A stretch of DNA of 64,000 nucleotides from Notolepis coatsorum (Eukaryota; Chordata; Actinopteri; Aulopiformes; Paralepididae). This document shows positions 44,648-57,250 of the stretch, piece by piece. The DNA lies in assembly GCA_963971535.1 (NCBI GenBank), contig OZ020590.1, positions 154,232,177 through 154,296,176 on the forward strand. Direction: 5' to 3'. Every line of letters begins with the position of its first letter. The stretch's first letter is position 1. The notes under the pieces were generated by a model. The model made no database searches. It saw only the letters and a program-made list of their open reading frames with translations, and was not told the origin of the DNA. Both the position numbers and the translations under genes were made by a program.

Positions 44648-45249
44648 GATGTAAATAATTGACTATTTTATCTTACCTTTTTATATTTTATTTTATCGTA
44701 CTACTACTTCTTATTGTTACCATGGTTGTATTCATTGTCGTTTCTTAACTGTGCACCGTTGAGTCTGAGCTCGAAACACAACAATGTCAAGACCTGCAAT
44801 GCCCCCGTATTGTTGTGTATTTGACAAATAAAGAACTTGAACTTGAACCCGATAACCTCTTAGCAGCTTGAGCCCGTTAGAGGGCTCTCGGGTGCCCGGC
44901 CCGGAGGTTTGCTTTGCTCGTGATCGACGCCTGTGTGATGGATCCCACAGCACCATCCTGCTGGCTGGAAGCTCTCTATGTCTGTGGCAACGGCCGACAA
45001 GTGTCATCCTCCTGGCCGCCACTTTCTCACTCAGCCTTGGTAACCCGGCCCCCATACAGCTGCTTGTTGGTAACATGCTCGTTCTGGGCGATGTTTTTAG
45101 CACTGCACGCAGCATTCTGGTGTAGCACCCATCCTCCAGAGACGTCTGCAGGGTGGGCTTTACTCACCTACTCACCTTAACTGAGGATGAGATTGTTTAT
45201 GATGTTGATAATGATGTAATAATTGATGATGTAATTGATGTTGATAATG

Positions 45250-45505
45250 ATGTAATGTATTGAATATTGTTGTATTGTTGTAAGTGCCGGACCCCATGGA
45301 AGAATAGCTTTTGTCAAGTGCAAAAGCTAATGGGGATCCTAAATAAACATAAACATAAACTCCTAACTGACCTACTCCTAACTGACCTGTACTACTAACT
45401 GACCTACTCCTAACTGACCTACTCCTAACTGACCTGTACTACTAACTGACCTACTCCTAACTGACCTACTCCTAACTGACCTACTACTAACTGACCTACT
45501 CCATA
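45250..45505 (+). repeat. LINE tail followed by a 14-bp tandem repeat
   Basis: CTAATGGGGATCCTAAATAA is a common LINE 3' end in fish. It is followed by about 11 units of CTACTCCTAACTGAC. Confidence 0.8.
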
Positions 45506-45529
45506 GAGACATCCACTACACATCGGAAA

Positions 45530-45810
45530 TACCCAATGTCGAAGTAGCACTAGGTTCTTTCCTCAAAAACCTTTCTCTCAGGTAAGATAGATGAATCCCT
45601 TGGTTCCCACCTGAATCATCTGCCTTGCTTAAGGAGAGAAATAGAGCCTGGTCACTTGCCAGACGCTCTGGTGATCAGTCACACTGGGCAACATTCAGAC
45701 AGCTCAGGAATAAGTGTAGCGCATCTGTGAGAACGGCTAAAGTTGACTATCACTTAGAACTAGTAACCAGCTCCTACTCAGATCCTGCAGAAGTTTAGGA
45801 CTGCAGTCAA
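45530..45810 (+). pseudogene. LINE ORF2 fragment between endonuclease and RT
   Basis: RNRAWSLARRSGDQSHWATF then RQLRNKCSASVRTAKVDY is the basic linker that follows the endonuclease in CR1/L2/jockey-group ORF2. It is colinear with the esterase remnant upstream and the RT downstream. 45811-46259 has nothing recognisable. Confidence 0.65.
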
Positions 45811-46259
45811 TTGAAATAAGACCAAAACCACAATATCCCTGCACTGGCACTTTTGAGCATTATAAAAAAAAGTGTCCTTTTTGAAAAAAAAGATTTGTAT
45901 TTTTTTTTACCGTTACGCATATAGACTGCCCTTCCAACTGGAAATTTTCAGGATAGAATCAAAATATTAGGTAAAGAGAGAGAGATGCCCCATATTCCAT
46001 TGCAGTTTGCACGGCCTCCTCAGCGTGCCTCTCCGCGGACCTATATATTTTATGCATAGCGTGGGTGGTGATGATGATGATGATAGAAACCGCTGTGGCG
46101 CATACAGTTGAATGCTGGTATTATACTCACTGAGGGACACGAAGAAGTCAAGTCCGATGGGGATTGGAATAAAAAATGCATTTATATTAAACAATACAGA
46201 ATATACAGCACTTCTTGGGGTCTGTAGGGTAAGCACTTATTCCCTCCCCCCTGAACATT

Positions 46260-46531
46260 TATGGAGATGTATGGGCCTTTTAAGTCAGTGATAAAAGTGT
46301 CTTTCAAGGATAAGTGAGCTCCTGCACTGATTATTATAGTTCAATATTCAACATTTGATCACCAAAACCCCCCAAAAAGCATAAAAAGGGGGCCCCCCCC
46401 CCCCGCCCGAAAAGGGCCCTTAAAAACCGGGCTTGCGCGCTATGCCCGCTCGGTTAAAACACACACAGGTATAGTGCCCTTTTCAGCCTTTGAGCACCTG
46501 CCCCTCTAAAGTCCTGTGCACGTCCCTGTCC
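46260..46531 (-). mobile_element. Truncated copy of the hAT element at 62866-63204
   Basis: Reversed, it starts GGACGTGCACAGGACTTTAG and has the GGCAGGTGCTCAAAGGCTGA block and the AGTGCAGGAGCTCACTTATC block. It lacks the second terminus. Confidence 0.8.
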
Positions 46532-46729
46532 CTGCATACTACAGAGATACAAAATGGTCACTCTTTGATCTCAGGTCTGTTTAGACATCTTAATCTTCTT
46601 AAAAATCGTATTGGAAGCTGGTCATCTATTTGAGAATAGCCATGTAGCGCCACCTGGTGGACATGGCAGTGAACACGCTGTGGAACCTCGACTCTCTTCT
46701 CTTTCCAGCCACTTTCCCCCGGTGTTGCT

Positions 46730-48075
46730 CCTGATACCGTTGACACCAAATCAACAGGAGAGGATCAACTGGATGCTGTTTTTCTTAAATTAGCTGCCCC
46801 TGTAATTACAGTGTAATTGACTCATAATTAATCTTTTGCTGTCAACAGGTATAGTTCCTAGTGTATGGAAAAAAGCTCATGTAATCCCATTACATAGTAG
46901 GGTTGGGGGAAAAGATTGATACAGCAATTACAATATTTTGTGTGACGATATTATATTGATACAGAGACGATAAGTATCCATATGAAAACAAATATGTTAA
47001 TAAATGGATGTTAATAAAGTTCTCCACTGGGAACATCACTTGCAGTTGAAAAAAGGTAATAATACAGTATATCACAATATTGCGATATTACAATATTATG
47101 ACTGTAGTATCGTGATAATATCGTATCATGGGGCCTCTGGTGATTCCCACCCCTATTACATAAAGGTGGAGGTAAAAGTGATCTAAACAATTATCATCCA
47201 CTCTAGAAATTCGTCTCGCAAAAATCATGGAGTCATTTGTTTATAACCAACTCAAACCTTTTCTCTCAATGTTTTCTGTGTTGAGTCCAAACCAATCTGG
47301 TTTTCTCAGATTGCACAATCTCAGCTACTACTTTAGTTACAAATTATATATTACTCGCTCTTGACAAAACACTGTGCTGCCCTATTTATAGATCTATCCA
47401 AAGCATTTGATACAGTCAATCATTCTCTTATTTTACAAAGGTTATACAGTATTGGCTTTGATACAAAGGCTTACAATTAATTTCAGAGAGATTTCAATGT
47501 GTGAAAACAGGTAATGTGCAGTCAGACATTTTACCCATCACAAAAGGTGTCCCGCTCTGGATGTAATTCGGGCCCTGTTTTATTTTCAATTTATATTAAT
47601 AATTTAATTAATAATTTAATTATTACATTATAGGTAATTTTCAGGCTCATCGTTATGCGGATGACACAATTATTTATTGTATCGTAATGTAAATTTACAT
47701 ATATGCTGCTTCTTCTATTCTTAAACCCTGTATATGTATGCCATTCTGCTCTTTAGGTTTATCACTGGAGATAGTTACGGCACCTGTTTCACTGTTTCTT
47801 TCACTGGCATCTGTTTGTTTGCACTGCCATTATTGGTGATCTTCGATCTTATATCTCCACATTGTTGAACTGGTCCTGTGGATTTTTACATATACTCGTT
47901 CCAGTGACTGGCTTTGGACTTCAGGAACCTAAAGTTAACACTGACCTTGGGAAATCCGCTTTTAGCTTCTCTGCCCACAAACACATGGAACATCTGACAA
48001 TCCACTCTGAAACTCAATACACTGGTATCCATTGGTCCGTTTAGATCTTTGATCACCAATACTTCTGTCACAGTC
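46730..48075 (+). pseudogene. LINE RT and C-terminus, split by a MITE
   Basis: Before the MITE: STGEDQLDAVFLKLAAPVIT and GIVPSVWKKAHVIPLH. After it: AALFIDLSKAFDTVNHSLIL (motif A), GPVLFSIYINNL and a decayed YADD region near 47660. Then FITGDSYGT and a C-terminal stretch to 48075, related to 42640-43375. Many stops and shifts are present. The layout fits one old LINE whose ORF1 may be the remnant at 43640-44140. Confidence 0.75.
46898..47155. mobile_element. hAT MITE inside RT
   Basis: The ends are TAGGGTTGGGGGAAAAGATT and, inverted, TAGGGGTGGGAATCACCAGA. The flanks TTACATAG (46890-46897) and TTACATAA (47156-47163) match at 7 of 8 bases. ATATTG and GATATT motifs recur inside. Confidence 0.9.
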
Positions 48076-48079
48076 TGCA

Positions 48080-48546
48080 GCTTGTATATTGTTTATTGTT
48101 TATTGTTTAAAAGGATCCCCATTAGCTGCCACCTAAGTGGCGAGCTATAGTCTTCCTGGGGTCCACACAGAAAGACAACACAAAACACAAAACATGAGAT
48201 ACATATGACAATCACAATTCACTTAATTAACAATGATAATCTAAAAACAGTAAAACATTGTAGACATCATTAAAAACATCAGAATATTTTGCTCACATAT
48301 TTAGTGCATTCTCATGTGGTATTTGAAAGACACTTTGCTATAGAATTTACTTATGTTCAGTGGGCAGTTATTCCAATTATTGATGGCACGATAAACAACA
48401 GTCCTCTTGAAAGCATTTGATTTTGGATGTGGTAACATAATCTGTCCATCATCGGCTGACCTAGTAAAATAAGAATGAACCTGACTGCATCTGACAATTT
48501 GTTTGTATAAGAAAACAGGTTGAGACGAAAAGACAATGGGCCTCAT
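48080..48546 (-). pseudogene. LINE RT tail and 3' UTR
   Basis: On the minus strand SYFTRSADDGQIMLPHPKS then FKRTVVYRAINNWNNCPLNI is the end of a non-LTR RT. The 3' UTR ends GCAGCTAATGGGGATCCTTT then AAACAATAAACAATAAAC. 48547-49479 shows a possible GGGCCTCATTCA Harbinger-type end at 48538 without a partner, a LINE-tail scrap near 48862-48900, and nothing else. Confidence 0.75.
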
Positions 48547-49479
48547 TCAACAATACTCTCTTATTATTTTTCTTATATTCTTGCTTACCTGTCTGTTAAG
48601 AGAACAATAAGAAAAGCCACCGTCACATTCATCAAGCCGTTCTTAAAGTCCAAATCTGTTCTTACCCAGGTTTTTTGAATGATGAATCCCACTCATTCTA
48701 AACGGGAATACGCGTTCTCGCGCAAGTCATTTGCATACAGAGACACGCCTCACAGGCTCATTATAATACAAGAGCTTTGTGCGAACTTGGGTCTGCATTG
48801 TATGAGCGGATCCCCCGGCCGTATTCAAGCGCTGGAGCACTTTGCGATGGATCAAAATTAGATAGGAATCAAATGTATTGTCATCATACAGCACCTATAG
48901 CTATATAATGGAATAGACTGTATTAATATAGTAATAATATAATAGTAGTTGCGTGCTTCTGGCCACCTCCCGCATTGCGCGCACACACACGTATACTGTA
49001 TACAGTATGTGCAAAATGTATCGTTCCAGCAAAGCAGGCTTTGTCAATACTGAAGGATTCAAGAGCCAATCGCACAGTAGGTTGGGAAATACTTAACGGT
49101 TAATAGGCCGTATGGTGAAGGCTGAGAAGTGGCTAGAAAACGATTCTCGTTCCCACCTCCCCGATTTTACACAATTTTCACTCTGGGTGAAAGATATTGG
49201 TGTAGATTTAGGAACAAAAAGTTCTCCATTGACAAAATAGCCCATTTTGCGCAATCATAATTTTAAAGTCGGGACTAGATCTTTCCTCGCGAACGGATAT
49301 TTGGTCACAGCAGAGTTTTATTTGACGCAATTGGTGCGAGTTTGGTCACGTATCTTGCGCTCGACCAATAGCACGGCCGTATCCTCACAACAAAGAGAGC
49401 TGCTATTGGTCGATCCGGTGTCAACAAAGAAATTACATCCACAGACTAACGTTACAGACTAAAATGGACAGAAAACACC

Positions 49480-49990
49480 TTCTAAAGTTCGCAAAACGGT
49501 TTCTAAACAATGTTATATGCATCTCACGTCCGTTCAGAAAGAACATGTACAAGATTTTACACAGACACGGTGGGATAGATATAGAAACTGCGTAGAACGG
49601 TGGCTTAACCTACCAGGCCGGAATCATACCATTGTGGAGACATACAAACATTGTTTAGAGAGCTTGGTAAAGCTGCATTCTCCCACTATGCTCCCTTTCT
49701 ATGGAATACGCTGCAAGTGAAATTTTGTCTAGAGGCACTTGAATGCTTTTAAAGGTATGCTATGATTAGCCCTTCATGAAACATGTAACTGTTTTACCTG
49801 ACGCTATTGCTGATCTGATTATGCTTCTTGCCACTGCACAAATGGCCTTCTGTATTTGCATTTGATTTGTATGTTTTTTGTTTAATGCCCTTGTTTTTAT
49901 GTTGAAACGTGTTGTGTGCCGTGTTGGTCAGGACTCCCTGGAAGAAGAGATCTTGTATCTCAATGGGACATTCCTGGATAAATAAATAAA
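49480..49990 (+). pseudogene. LINE C-terminus and 3' UTR
   Basis: The frame has TVETYKHCLESLVKLHSPTM and continues into short pieces (LNAFKGML). The UTR ends GAGATCTTGTATCTCAATGG then GACATTCCTGGATAAATAAA, a common fish LINE terminus. Confidence 0.65.
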
Positions 49991-49999
49991 ATAAAATAA

Positions 50000-50830
50000 A
50001 TATCATATGTATAACTATACTATGTGTACTATGTATAACTACAATATGTACTATGTTTAACTATACTATGTATATAATACATATAACTATACTATGTATA
50101 TAATACATATAACTATACTATATATACAATATGTATAACTATAATATATACATACTATGTATATAGTATGTATAACTATACCATGCATATAATATGTATA
50201 ACTATACCATGCTTATAATATGTATAACTATACCATGTGTATATACTACATATAATTATACTATGTATACAATATGTTTAACTATACTATGTATATAATA
50301 TCTATAAATATAATGTATATATACTATGTATAATTAACTATACCATGTATACACTATGTATGTGTATAACTATTAGGGATGTCCGATATTATCGGCCTAC
50401 CGATATTATCGGCCTAAATCGGCATTAAAATGTGATATCGGAAAATATCGGAATCGGTTTTCAAAAAAAAAAATTAAGATTTTTTTTATTATTTTTCTTT
50501 ACATTTCTATAACCTTTATTTACCCAGGCAAGCAAGTAAGAACAAATTCTGATTTTATTTATTGTCAAAAGTATGCATAATGTTGTGTTAATTCCACAAC
50601 AAGAGATATGTAATGTTAATTACCTGAAATTATTAATTTTTTGGGGGGAGGGGGGGGGGGGGGGGGACCCTGCATATATCGGTATCGGTTGATATCGGTT
50701 GATATCGGTATCGGAAATTAAGAGTTGGACAATATCGGTATATCGGTATCGGTAAAAAAGCCAATATCGAGCATCCCTAATAACTATACCATGTATATAC
50801 TATGTATATGTATAACTATACCATGTATAG
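50000..50830. repeat. AT-rich degenerate tandem repeat, hosting a MITE
   Basis: Units of TATAACTATACTATGTATA type with variable spacing fill 50000-50365 and 50788-50830. The hAT MITE at 50374-50779 lies between. Confidence 0.85.
50374..50779. mobile_element. hAT MITE, 8-bp target duplication
   Basis: The ends are TAGGGATGTCCGATATTATC and, inverted, TAGGGATGCTCGATATTGGC. The perfect duplication ATAACTAT is at 50366-50373 and 50780-50787. ATCGG motifs recur throughout. 50831-51360 has no recognisable element. Confidence 0.96.
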
Positions 50831-51360
50831 ATCAGAAAGGCTGTATGGCTTCAATCCAAAAGTAATTGGCAGCTTCCCCCCCCCCCCCCCCCCCATGGGT
50901 GTTATTGGAGGAATCTCACTGTGTGCAGGATGTTCTCACATCAGAGGAGCACAGAGAACCCACATGGGGTCCAGCCACGGCGGGTGGGAAGCATCATGCA
51001 CGAGCTAGAGGCTAATGATAGGAGGGAATCAAGAACATACAGCCCCCCCCAAGTTCACATACATCGCCCTGATTAGTTAGACTCAAGGTCTCACGTGTTG
51101 ATGTAAAGGGATTTGGGATGTCTCTCTGCTTTAGACTATATATATAATAACCCTGTTCCAATCCAGTACACACAAGATAGATCTAATGAATCTATCACTG
51201 GCCTGAAAAATATATCACCTCATCGTTGCCCTTCTTCTGAGCTTTTGGGGTTACATTGGGGTTTCTGAAGCAAAAGAAAATGGAATGTTTTCAATCAAAT
51301 CTTGCGTACGGTACTCACAAAAACAACAGGAAGCTTGACGTCTTTTCTGGTTAGAGTCAG

Positions 51361-51595
51361 GTTATGTTATGTTATGGTATGTTATGTTATGTTATGTTAT
51401 GTTATGTTATGTTATGTTATGTTATGTTATGTTATGTTATGTTATGTTATTTTGTGTTATGTTATGTTATGTTATGTTATGTTATGTTATGTTAGGTTAG
51501 GTTAGGTTATAGGTTAGGTTAGGTTATAGGTTATAGGTTATAGGTTAGGGTTAGGTTAGGTTAGGTTAGGTTAGGTTAGGGTTAGGTTTGGCAAG
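51361..51595. repeat. (GTTAT)n / (GTTAG)n pentamer array
   Basis: About 25 GTTAT units grade into GTTAG units with two TTAGGG-like steps (GGGTTAGG) near 51547 and 51588. Confidence 0.95.
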
Positions 51596-51620
51596 GAAAG
51601 GGAGGTTAGGGTTTTGTTAA

Positions 51621-52035
51621 AGGGGAACTATCTTATAAATGGCCTTTTTCAGTGTTTAACATTGTTTCCTAGCTATGTGGACTTATATTAATATGATCTA
51701 TGTCTCTAATTCTCATATTGGCGCATTCTTCCAATTCTCCTCTCACAATATTCACCCTCACTGAACTGAGTCATCTGAAAATGTGCTGATTTGTGATGTC
51801 AGAGAGACTCAGCTGCATGAGACTCACACACTCCACACAGTTCCCACGTGGTTGGAGCCCAGCCTCAAAACGGCTTAAGATCTTGAGGTAGAAAAATGCT
51901 GTTTTTGAGGACTTGATTAGAAATACAAAACAATGAAGAAAAAAAAAAAAAAAAAATTACAGAGGTGTTCCATAAACTCACAGGAATTGTGTAAAAGTGC
52001 CCAAATAGTGAAAGAAATAGTAAAATAGTTCCCCT
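51621..52035. mobile_element. Non-autonomous DNA element at a TTAA target
   Basis: The terminal repeats AGGGGAACTAT are perfectly inverted. TTAA flanks both sides (51617-51620 and 52036-52039). The TTAA duplication points to the piggyBac or Kolobok group. No frame of note inside. Confidence 0.9.
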
Positions 52036-52087
52036 TTAAGGTAATGAGTAGAAAAGGTTTAGTTCAACCCCCTCACTAGGTGCCCTA

Positions 52088-52560
52088 CCAAACCATTATC
52101 TTGTACAAGGAAGCTGATGGGTAGGGCTGGTGGGAACTACTGGCATTTGGATGTTTACCTCTGCCAAGGAGGTTATGTAATCAGTTCCGTCTTTAGGTTT
52201 GAAAGAAAATAAGTAGCCCATGAATGAGATATCACAAAAAGTAATGGCTGGATTGCTACAACGTTCGATGTGCACATTCATGACCTCAAGACGAGTAAAC
52301 GTATTGGTTTTTGATGACCTCATGCGCCGCGACTTTTCCTCTAGCGCCAGTGTCAGGCCAAACTTAAAATCTTTAAGTGAGCGCATCTCCTGACACGTTA
52401 GTCATACGGTCACAAACGTTACTGTGAACATTCAGGACCCACATAGAGGAACAGACGTATTGATCTCGGGGACCCCATGGCATTTCCTCTGGCGCCACCA
52501 TCAGGCCAAACCTTCCATATTCAAATGAGCGTATCTTTTGACCTGTGACTCATACAGTCA
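52088..52560. repeat. Degenerate duplication of about 150 bp
   Basis: Two related units, about 52260-52415 and 52416-52560, share a GTCAGGCCAAACTT-type block, TTTCCTCT(A/G)GCGCCA, and CATAC(G/A)GTCACAA. The class is unknown. Confidence 0.6.
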
Positions 52561-52582
52561 CAACGTGTGCTGTGATTTAAGA

Positions 52583-53200
52583 TTCATGATTTTATTAGGA
52601 TCCCCATTAGCCATCAGCTCCTCTTCCTGGGGTCAAACACTTAACATATAAACATGACAATAGATTAGATAGACATTTACAGACAAAACAACCAAGTGGT
52701 ATTCAAATCAGATCAATATGTTCTCTCAAACATATTACTATACATACCATATTCGTAATATACGATTACAGTACAGTAATTGTAATACAGTAAAATTGTA
52801 TACATACTGTACAATACAGTATGTATCAATAGGCACTCAATTCACAAGTAGTGAGAAACCATAAACATACATACATACATATACTAGAATAGGTTTAGCG
52901 TGATTCATACTGTAGTCACTGTATAAGTAAACTCATGTGTGTGTGTATGTGTATGTATGTATATGTTTAAGTGTACAGAGTGTATTTACAGGTGTAGTGC
53001 TGTTAGATGTTATTTCAGTTGTCTTTTAAAGCTTGTTTTAGATTGTGCTTTAGCAATCTGTTCTGGAAGTGAGTTCCATGCTACCATGGCTCTACAGCAC
53101 TGTGCGTTGCATTGATTGTGTTGTAGCTTTAGGAACATCTGGTGGCATGTCTTGTGTGGTATTCATGTATGTGTGATGTATGCCTCAATGTATCCTCTTT
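52583..53200 (-). mobile_element. LINE 3' region
   Basis: On the minus strand it ends GCTAATGGGGATCCTAATAA, like the ends at 45300 and 48110. The far part (53030-53200) may hold the decayed RT tail (RAMVAWNSLPEQI-like reading). Confidence 0.6.
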
Positions 53201-53221
53201 TTTTAAATGTTTAAATATGAT

Positions 53222-53650
53222 AATAATAATAACAATAATACACTTTATTTGTATAGCACCTTTCATACAGAAACTGCAGCTCAAAGTGCTTCACAACAGA
53301 AAAAAGACAGGCATAAAATGAGCACATAAAGTGCAGACATATAAAATCACAGTTTTTCACATTAGGATCTAACATCCCAACAGGCCTCCTAGTTTATGGT
53401 TTGATTCAGTTTTAAATAGACAATAATAAAAGGAGCCAGATAAAATAGACAGAGTAAAATAGTGCAATAGTGCAGTGCAATACAATTGTAGAATAGAATA
53501 GATAAAAAAATATATATATATTTGACAGTGCAATAATAGAATAGTAGAATAGAATAAATAGTAAAATTATGCAATAGAATGGACAGAGTAAAATAGTGCT
53601 ACAGTACAGCGGCGTGTATTAGAAGGCTATGGTGAAGAGGTGCGTTTTTA
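53222..53650 (-). mobile_element. L2-like LINE 3' UTR, copy of 2691-3613
   Basis: It is colinear with the copy at 2691-3613 but lacks its internal expansion. It continues past the truncation point of that copy (GGTGAAGAGGTGCGTTTTTA). Confidence 0.8.
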
Positions 53651-53664
53651 GCTTATTTTTTAAA

Positions 53665-54132
53665 ATATTAAGAGATATATTTGTTGGTTTGTTTGTTTGT
53701 TTTGTTTGTTTGTTTGTTTGTTTATTAACACAGTTAAACAGAAGTAAAAAAAACAATACATAATAAGTTATAACGATTGTGAAGGAGACGTTTGAAGCCT
53801 AGAGGCTTATCAAGAACTTCCCCTGTTTTATAAAATCAAACATACAAAAATACAAAAATATGCAAGATATAGCTTCCCTAATGTCCATAGGTAGTGTGTT
53901 CCATTACTTTGGTGCATAGTTTGCAAAGGCTGCATCCCCGATTTTCCTTAGACTGTGGCTTGGAACCTTCAATGGTAGTAGATGATCGCAATGTTCTAGG
54001 AGGCACATAGTTGACTAGAGAATTTGCAATGTAGCTTGGTCCTGTTCCATTTAGTGCTTTGTATATAACGAGGAGGACCTTGAAATCAATTCTAAATGTT
54101 ACCGGAAGCCAGTGTAGGTTAGCTAATACAGG
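53665..54132 (-). pseudogene. L2-like RT C-terminus and 3' UTR, split by a DNA element
   Basis: On the minus strand PVLANLHWLPVTFRIDFKVL then LVIYKALNGTGPSYIANSLV is L2-group. The UTR contains GATAAGCCTCTAGGCTTC and ends in GTTTG-type repeats. The upstream piece KRRDHISP continues at 55632-55660 beyond the inserted element. Confidence 0.85.
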
Positions 54133-55628
54133 GCCCTGTTCCTCGTACCTGGCTAACTGAGTTAGCCGGATAATTTTCAGCATAGCTTGACTTAAGCCAG
54201 ACATTTCCGTTCCCCGACGTCGGATTGTCTAAGGTCTATGGCAACAGATCAGAAAGTTTTAACCTGGTCGAGGGCAGAGTTTAGTTCAGTTAGCTGGATA
54301 ACCTGCATGGCCACACCCTCGCAAAGAAATGCAGCTCGCTTCCTGAAATAATTCTCACAGTCTAGATCCCATTATACCATTCTGAATTATGTTTTTGTGC
54401 TTCGTTCTTCTTGAGCGGGCTTTTGAAATGTAAAATAATATACCTAAGATGCTGATAATAAATCACATTCAGCCTATAGATTTACTTTATCCTAAATAAT
54501 GCACATCATATTTATACGGATACGGCGCTCGGAGTCGCGATACACTGCATGTGGTTATTTTAATAACGGCGCATTGCAAATGTGAATCCCGCAGGGATAT
54601 TTTTAATGAATGAAACCTATCGGGCGTTTGGCTCTGATTAGTTTAATATTCTTCGCTGTGTATTTCAAGCATACATTGAAGCGTCTATGCGTGGATTGTG
54701 GATATGAATTATGAGGAATCTGATTCTGTGGATTGTTTAATTGTATCACTGTCACTGTGACAGTCATGCGTTATTGTGATATTGTAACTGGGTTTAAAAT
54801 ATATGAGGAGATGCGCTGTTTGATGGATTTGATGACGTGACGTGACTTGATAAATTGAATGAGCCTTTGACGTTTTTGATGAATGAATTTGAGAAAATTA
54901 ATTTATCTTTTCAAGCACTGTTATCTGATGATGAACATGAGGTGTCTCTGGTATGAACCAAAGGTTAATCAATTCAATGCATGTATGGACGATGTCCAAA
55001 ACAGATTAAAACCTGATTAATAGTGTAACTGCAAGCCTCCCTCCAAGCCTCTCTTTGGGAACCATGTATTTATATAGTACATAATACCTAAGCACATACA
55101 GTACAGATATCCTCATAATATAATTCGTATCAATTAGATATAATATTTGGGCTTGTTTTTATCCTTATTCTGAAAGAGTTGAACTAATTATTTTCGCTAG
55201 CAAGATCTCATTTGATTATTCATTCCATTAAGCCTACTGCCAGCAGGCACATTTAAAGAAATATAATCTGATTGATTGGGGTAATGAGGGACTTAAAATT
55301 AGCTTTTAGATTATGCATTTAACTTCTCGGCGAGGCTATTGAGTCGTACTGTATTGTACCCATTCTGCAATCTTGTTAATAAAGTTTTAAATCAATCAAT
55401 CAATCAATGCCGTTGGAAAATCAGGATTTCTGCGATCTACACCTGCTGTCTTTTCAGGTGAGGCGGCCGCGTGCAATTATCCTGAGTATCAAGTCTGGTT
55501 CAAATGAACGAGACTGAATCCACCTTCGAGGAACAGGGAAAGCCTGTATTCAAACATCGGGTTAATTGAATCTGGATAATGGGACTTTTGATCGACTTAG
55601 TTGAACCAGGTACGGGGGAATAGGGCCT
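54133..55628. mobile_element. Harbinger-like DNA element inside an L2
   Basis: The left end GCCCTGTTCCTCGTACCTGG and right end, inverted, AGGCCCTATTCCCCCGTACC are imperfect terminal repeats. AGG flanks both sides (54130-54132 and 55629-55631). The 3-bp duplication and GGCCCTRTTCC end suggest PIF/Harbinger, whose usual target is TWA, so the class is tentative. It carries a tail of repeat X at 55335-55407. No transposase is seen in its 1.5 kb. 55700-55880 has nothing recognisable. Confidence 0.75.
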
Positions 55629-55884
55629 AGGACTGATGTGGTCTCTTCTCTTGGTTGGTATGATGAACACATAAATATGCTGTTTTAGATAAGATGCATG
55701 TTTATACATTTGAATGTGTGTTAGAGGCAGAAAGAGATCATTTTTCAAACATGTGTGAACTACTTGTGCTTTGTAATAATTTGTAATCATTAAATAAATA
55801 CCGTAAAGAAAAAAAGAAATCACACACAAATTACGCATGTATGACAACATGGTCTTATGATTTTAACACTGAGTGAATGGAAAA

Positions 55885-56155
<271 letters not shown>

Positions 56156-56532
56156 ACATACACACAGGCGATTCCCAAGGGGCACCAATCAAAGCCCAGC
56201 ACCGCCCTGCTCTCCTCACTCTTTGAAGTGGCATGAGTGAAAAGTGAGGCTTTAGCAAACAAAACAAAACAAACAAACTCAATAGTGAAAGCAAACGTCA
56301 ACTTTTTTTCAAAAGACAACAATCAACGTCAACAGGAGCAGCTCTTCCCAGGAGCCTCGGCAGCACAAACAAGCCGGAGGACGGAGGGATATTCATGTCT
56401 GTTGACCGGGCCTTTCTTTTGGACCACGACCAGTAAACCCCCGGGTCCAGATGGGGACTGAGACAGGACCCTTTGGTCTTCTCCCAAATTTCCCTGTCCA
56501 GTGTCCAGTCATCTCCCAAAGGGTCCCGTCAA

Positions 56533-56578
56533 GCTTGAATGAATGAATGAATGAATGAATGAATGAATGAATGAATGA
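56533..56578. repeat. (GAAT)n microsatellite
   Basis: About 11 perfect units. Confidence 0.97.
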
Positions 56579-56649
56579 AAAAGTAAATTTTTGAACATGT
56601 ATTCTCCATATTCCTCCAAACAAATCACGGTATCTAGCTCCGTCAAACA

Positions 56650-57250
56650 GAACAATCATACATGTTTTTTTTTTTTTAATACAATTTCCTTTTTTAAACA
56701 TTACAAAAAAAGGAATTATAAACAAAAAGTCAAGAGCAATGTGTTTAGTTAGCAGACATGTCCAAATAAGGAGTAGACGGAAGCTACGCTTATTGATCCC
56801 TACCCCCTTACATTTACATTTGTTCTTCCATTAATTTGACTAGATATAACATCATTTAGTATAATACAATATAGAATATACTTTTACTTATAGTACAAAA
56901 AGAAAAAGAAAAATGATTCGCTTGACAGCAGTGAATACAGTACAGCACTACATAACACAATATAACATAACTTTGTTTATCCTCAATACTCATTTCTGTA
57001 TTTCTCTAATGTGTATTTTTTTTAGCTGCTTTTTAAATTGTGCCATATGTTTACTCAGTTTGATGTATTCGGGTACATTATTCCACAACTTCACTCCACA
57101 AACCGATATGCACATGCTTTTCAGCGTAGTGTGTACCATTGGTTGTTTAAGATTCCCTCTCCCTCTTAAGTTATATTCTCCTTCCCTGTCTCCTTAACCA
57201 TCTTTGAATGTTGCCTGGGATTAGTTTTGTATCTGGCTTTGTATACAATG
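56650..57250 (-). pseudogene. LINE RT C-terminal tail and 3' UTR
   Basis: On the minus strand KQPMVHTTLKSMCISVCGVK then LWNNVPEYIKLSKHMAQFKK matches the tail at 21906-22118. The upstream part near 57180-57250 may be a little more RT. The UTR runs to the poly-T at about 56665. Confidence 0.75.

Noticed and set aside
44278..44658. Cys-Val and Thr-His frames
   Set aside because: Translated CA microsatellite; the same holds for 55820-56294.
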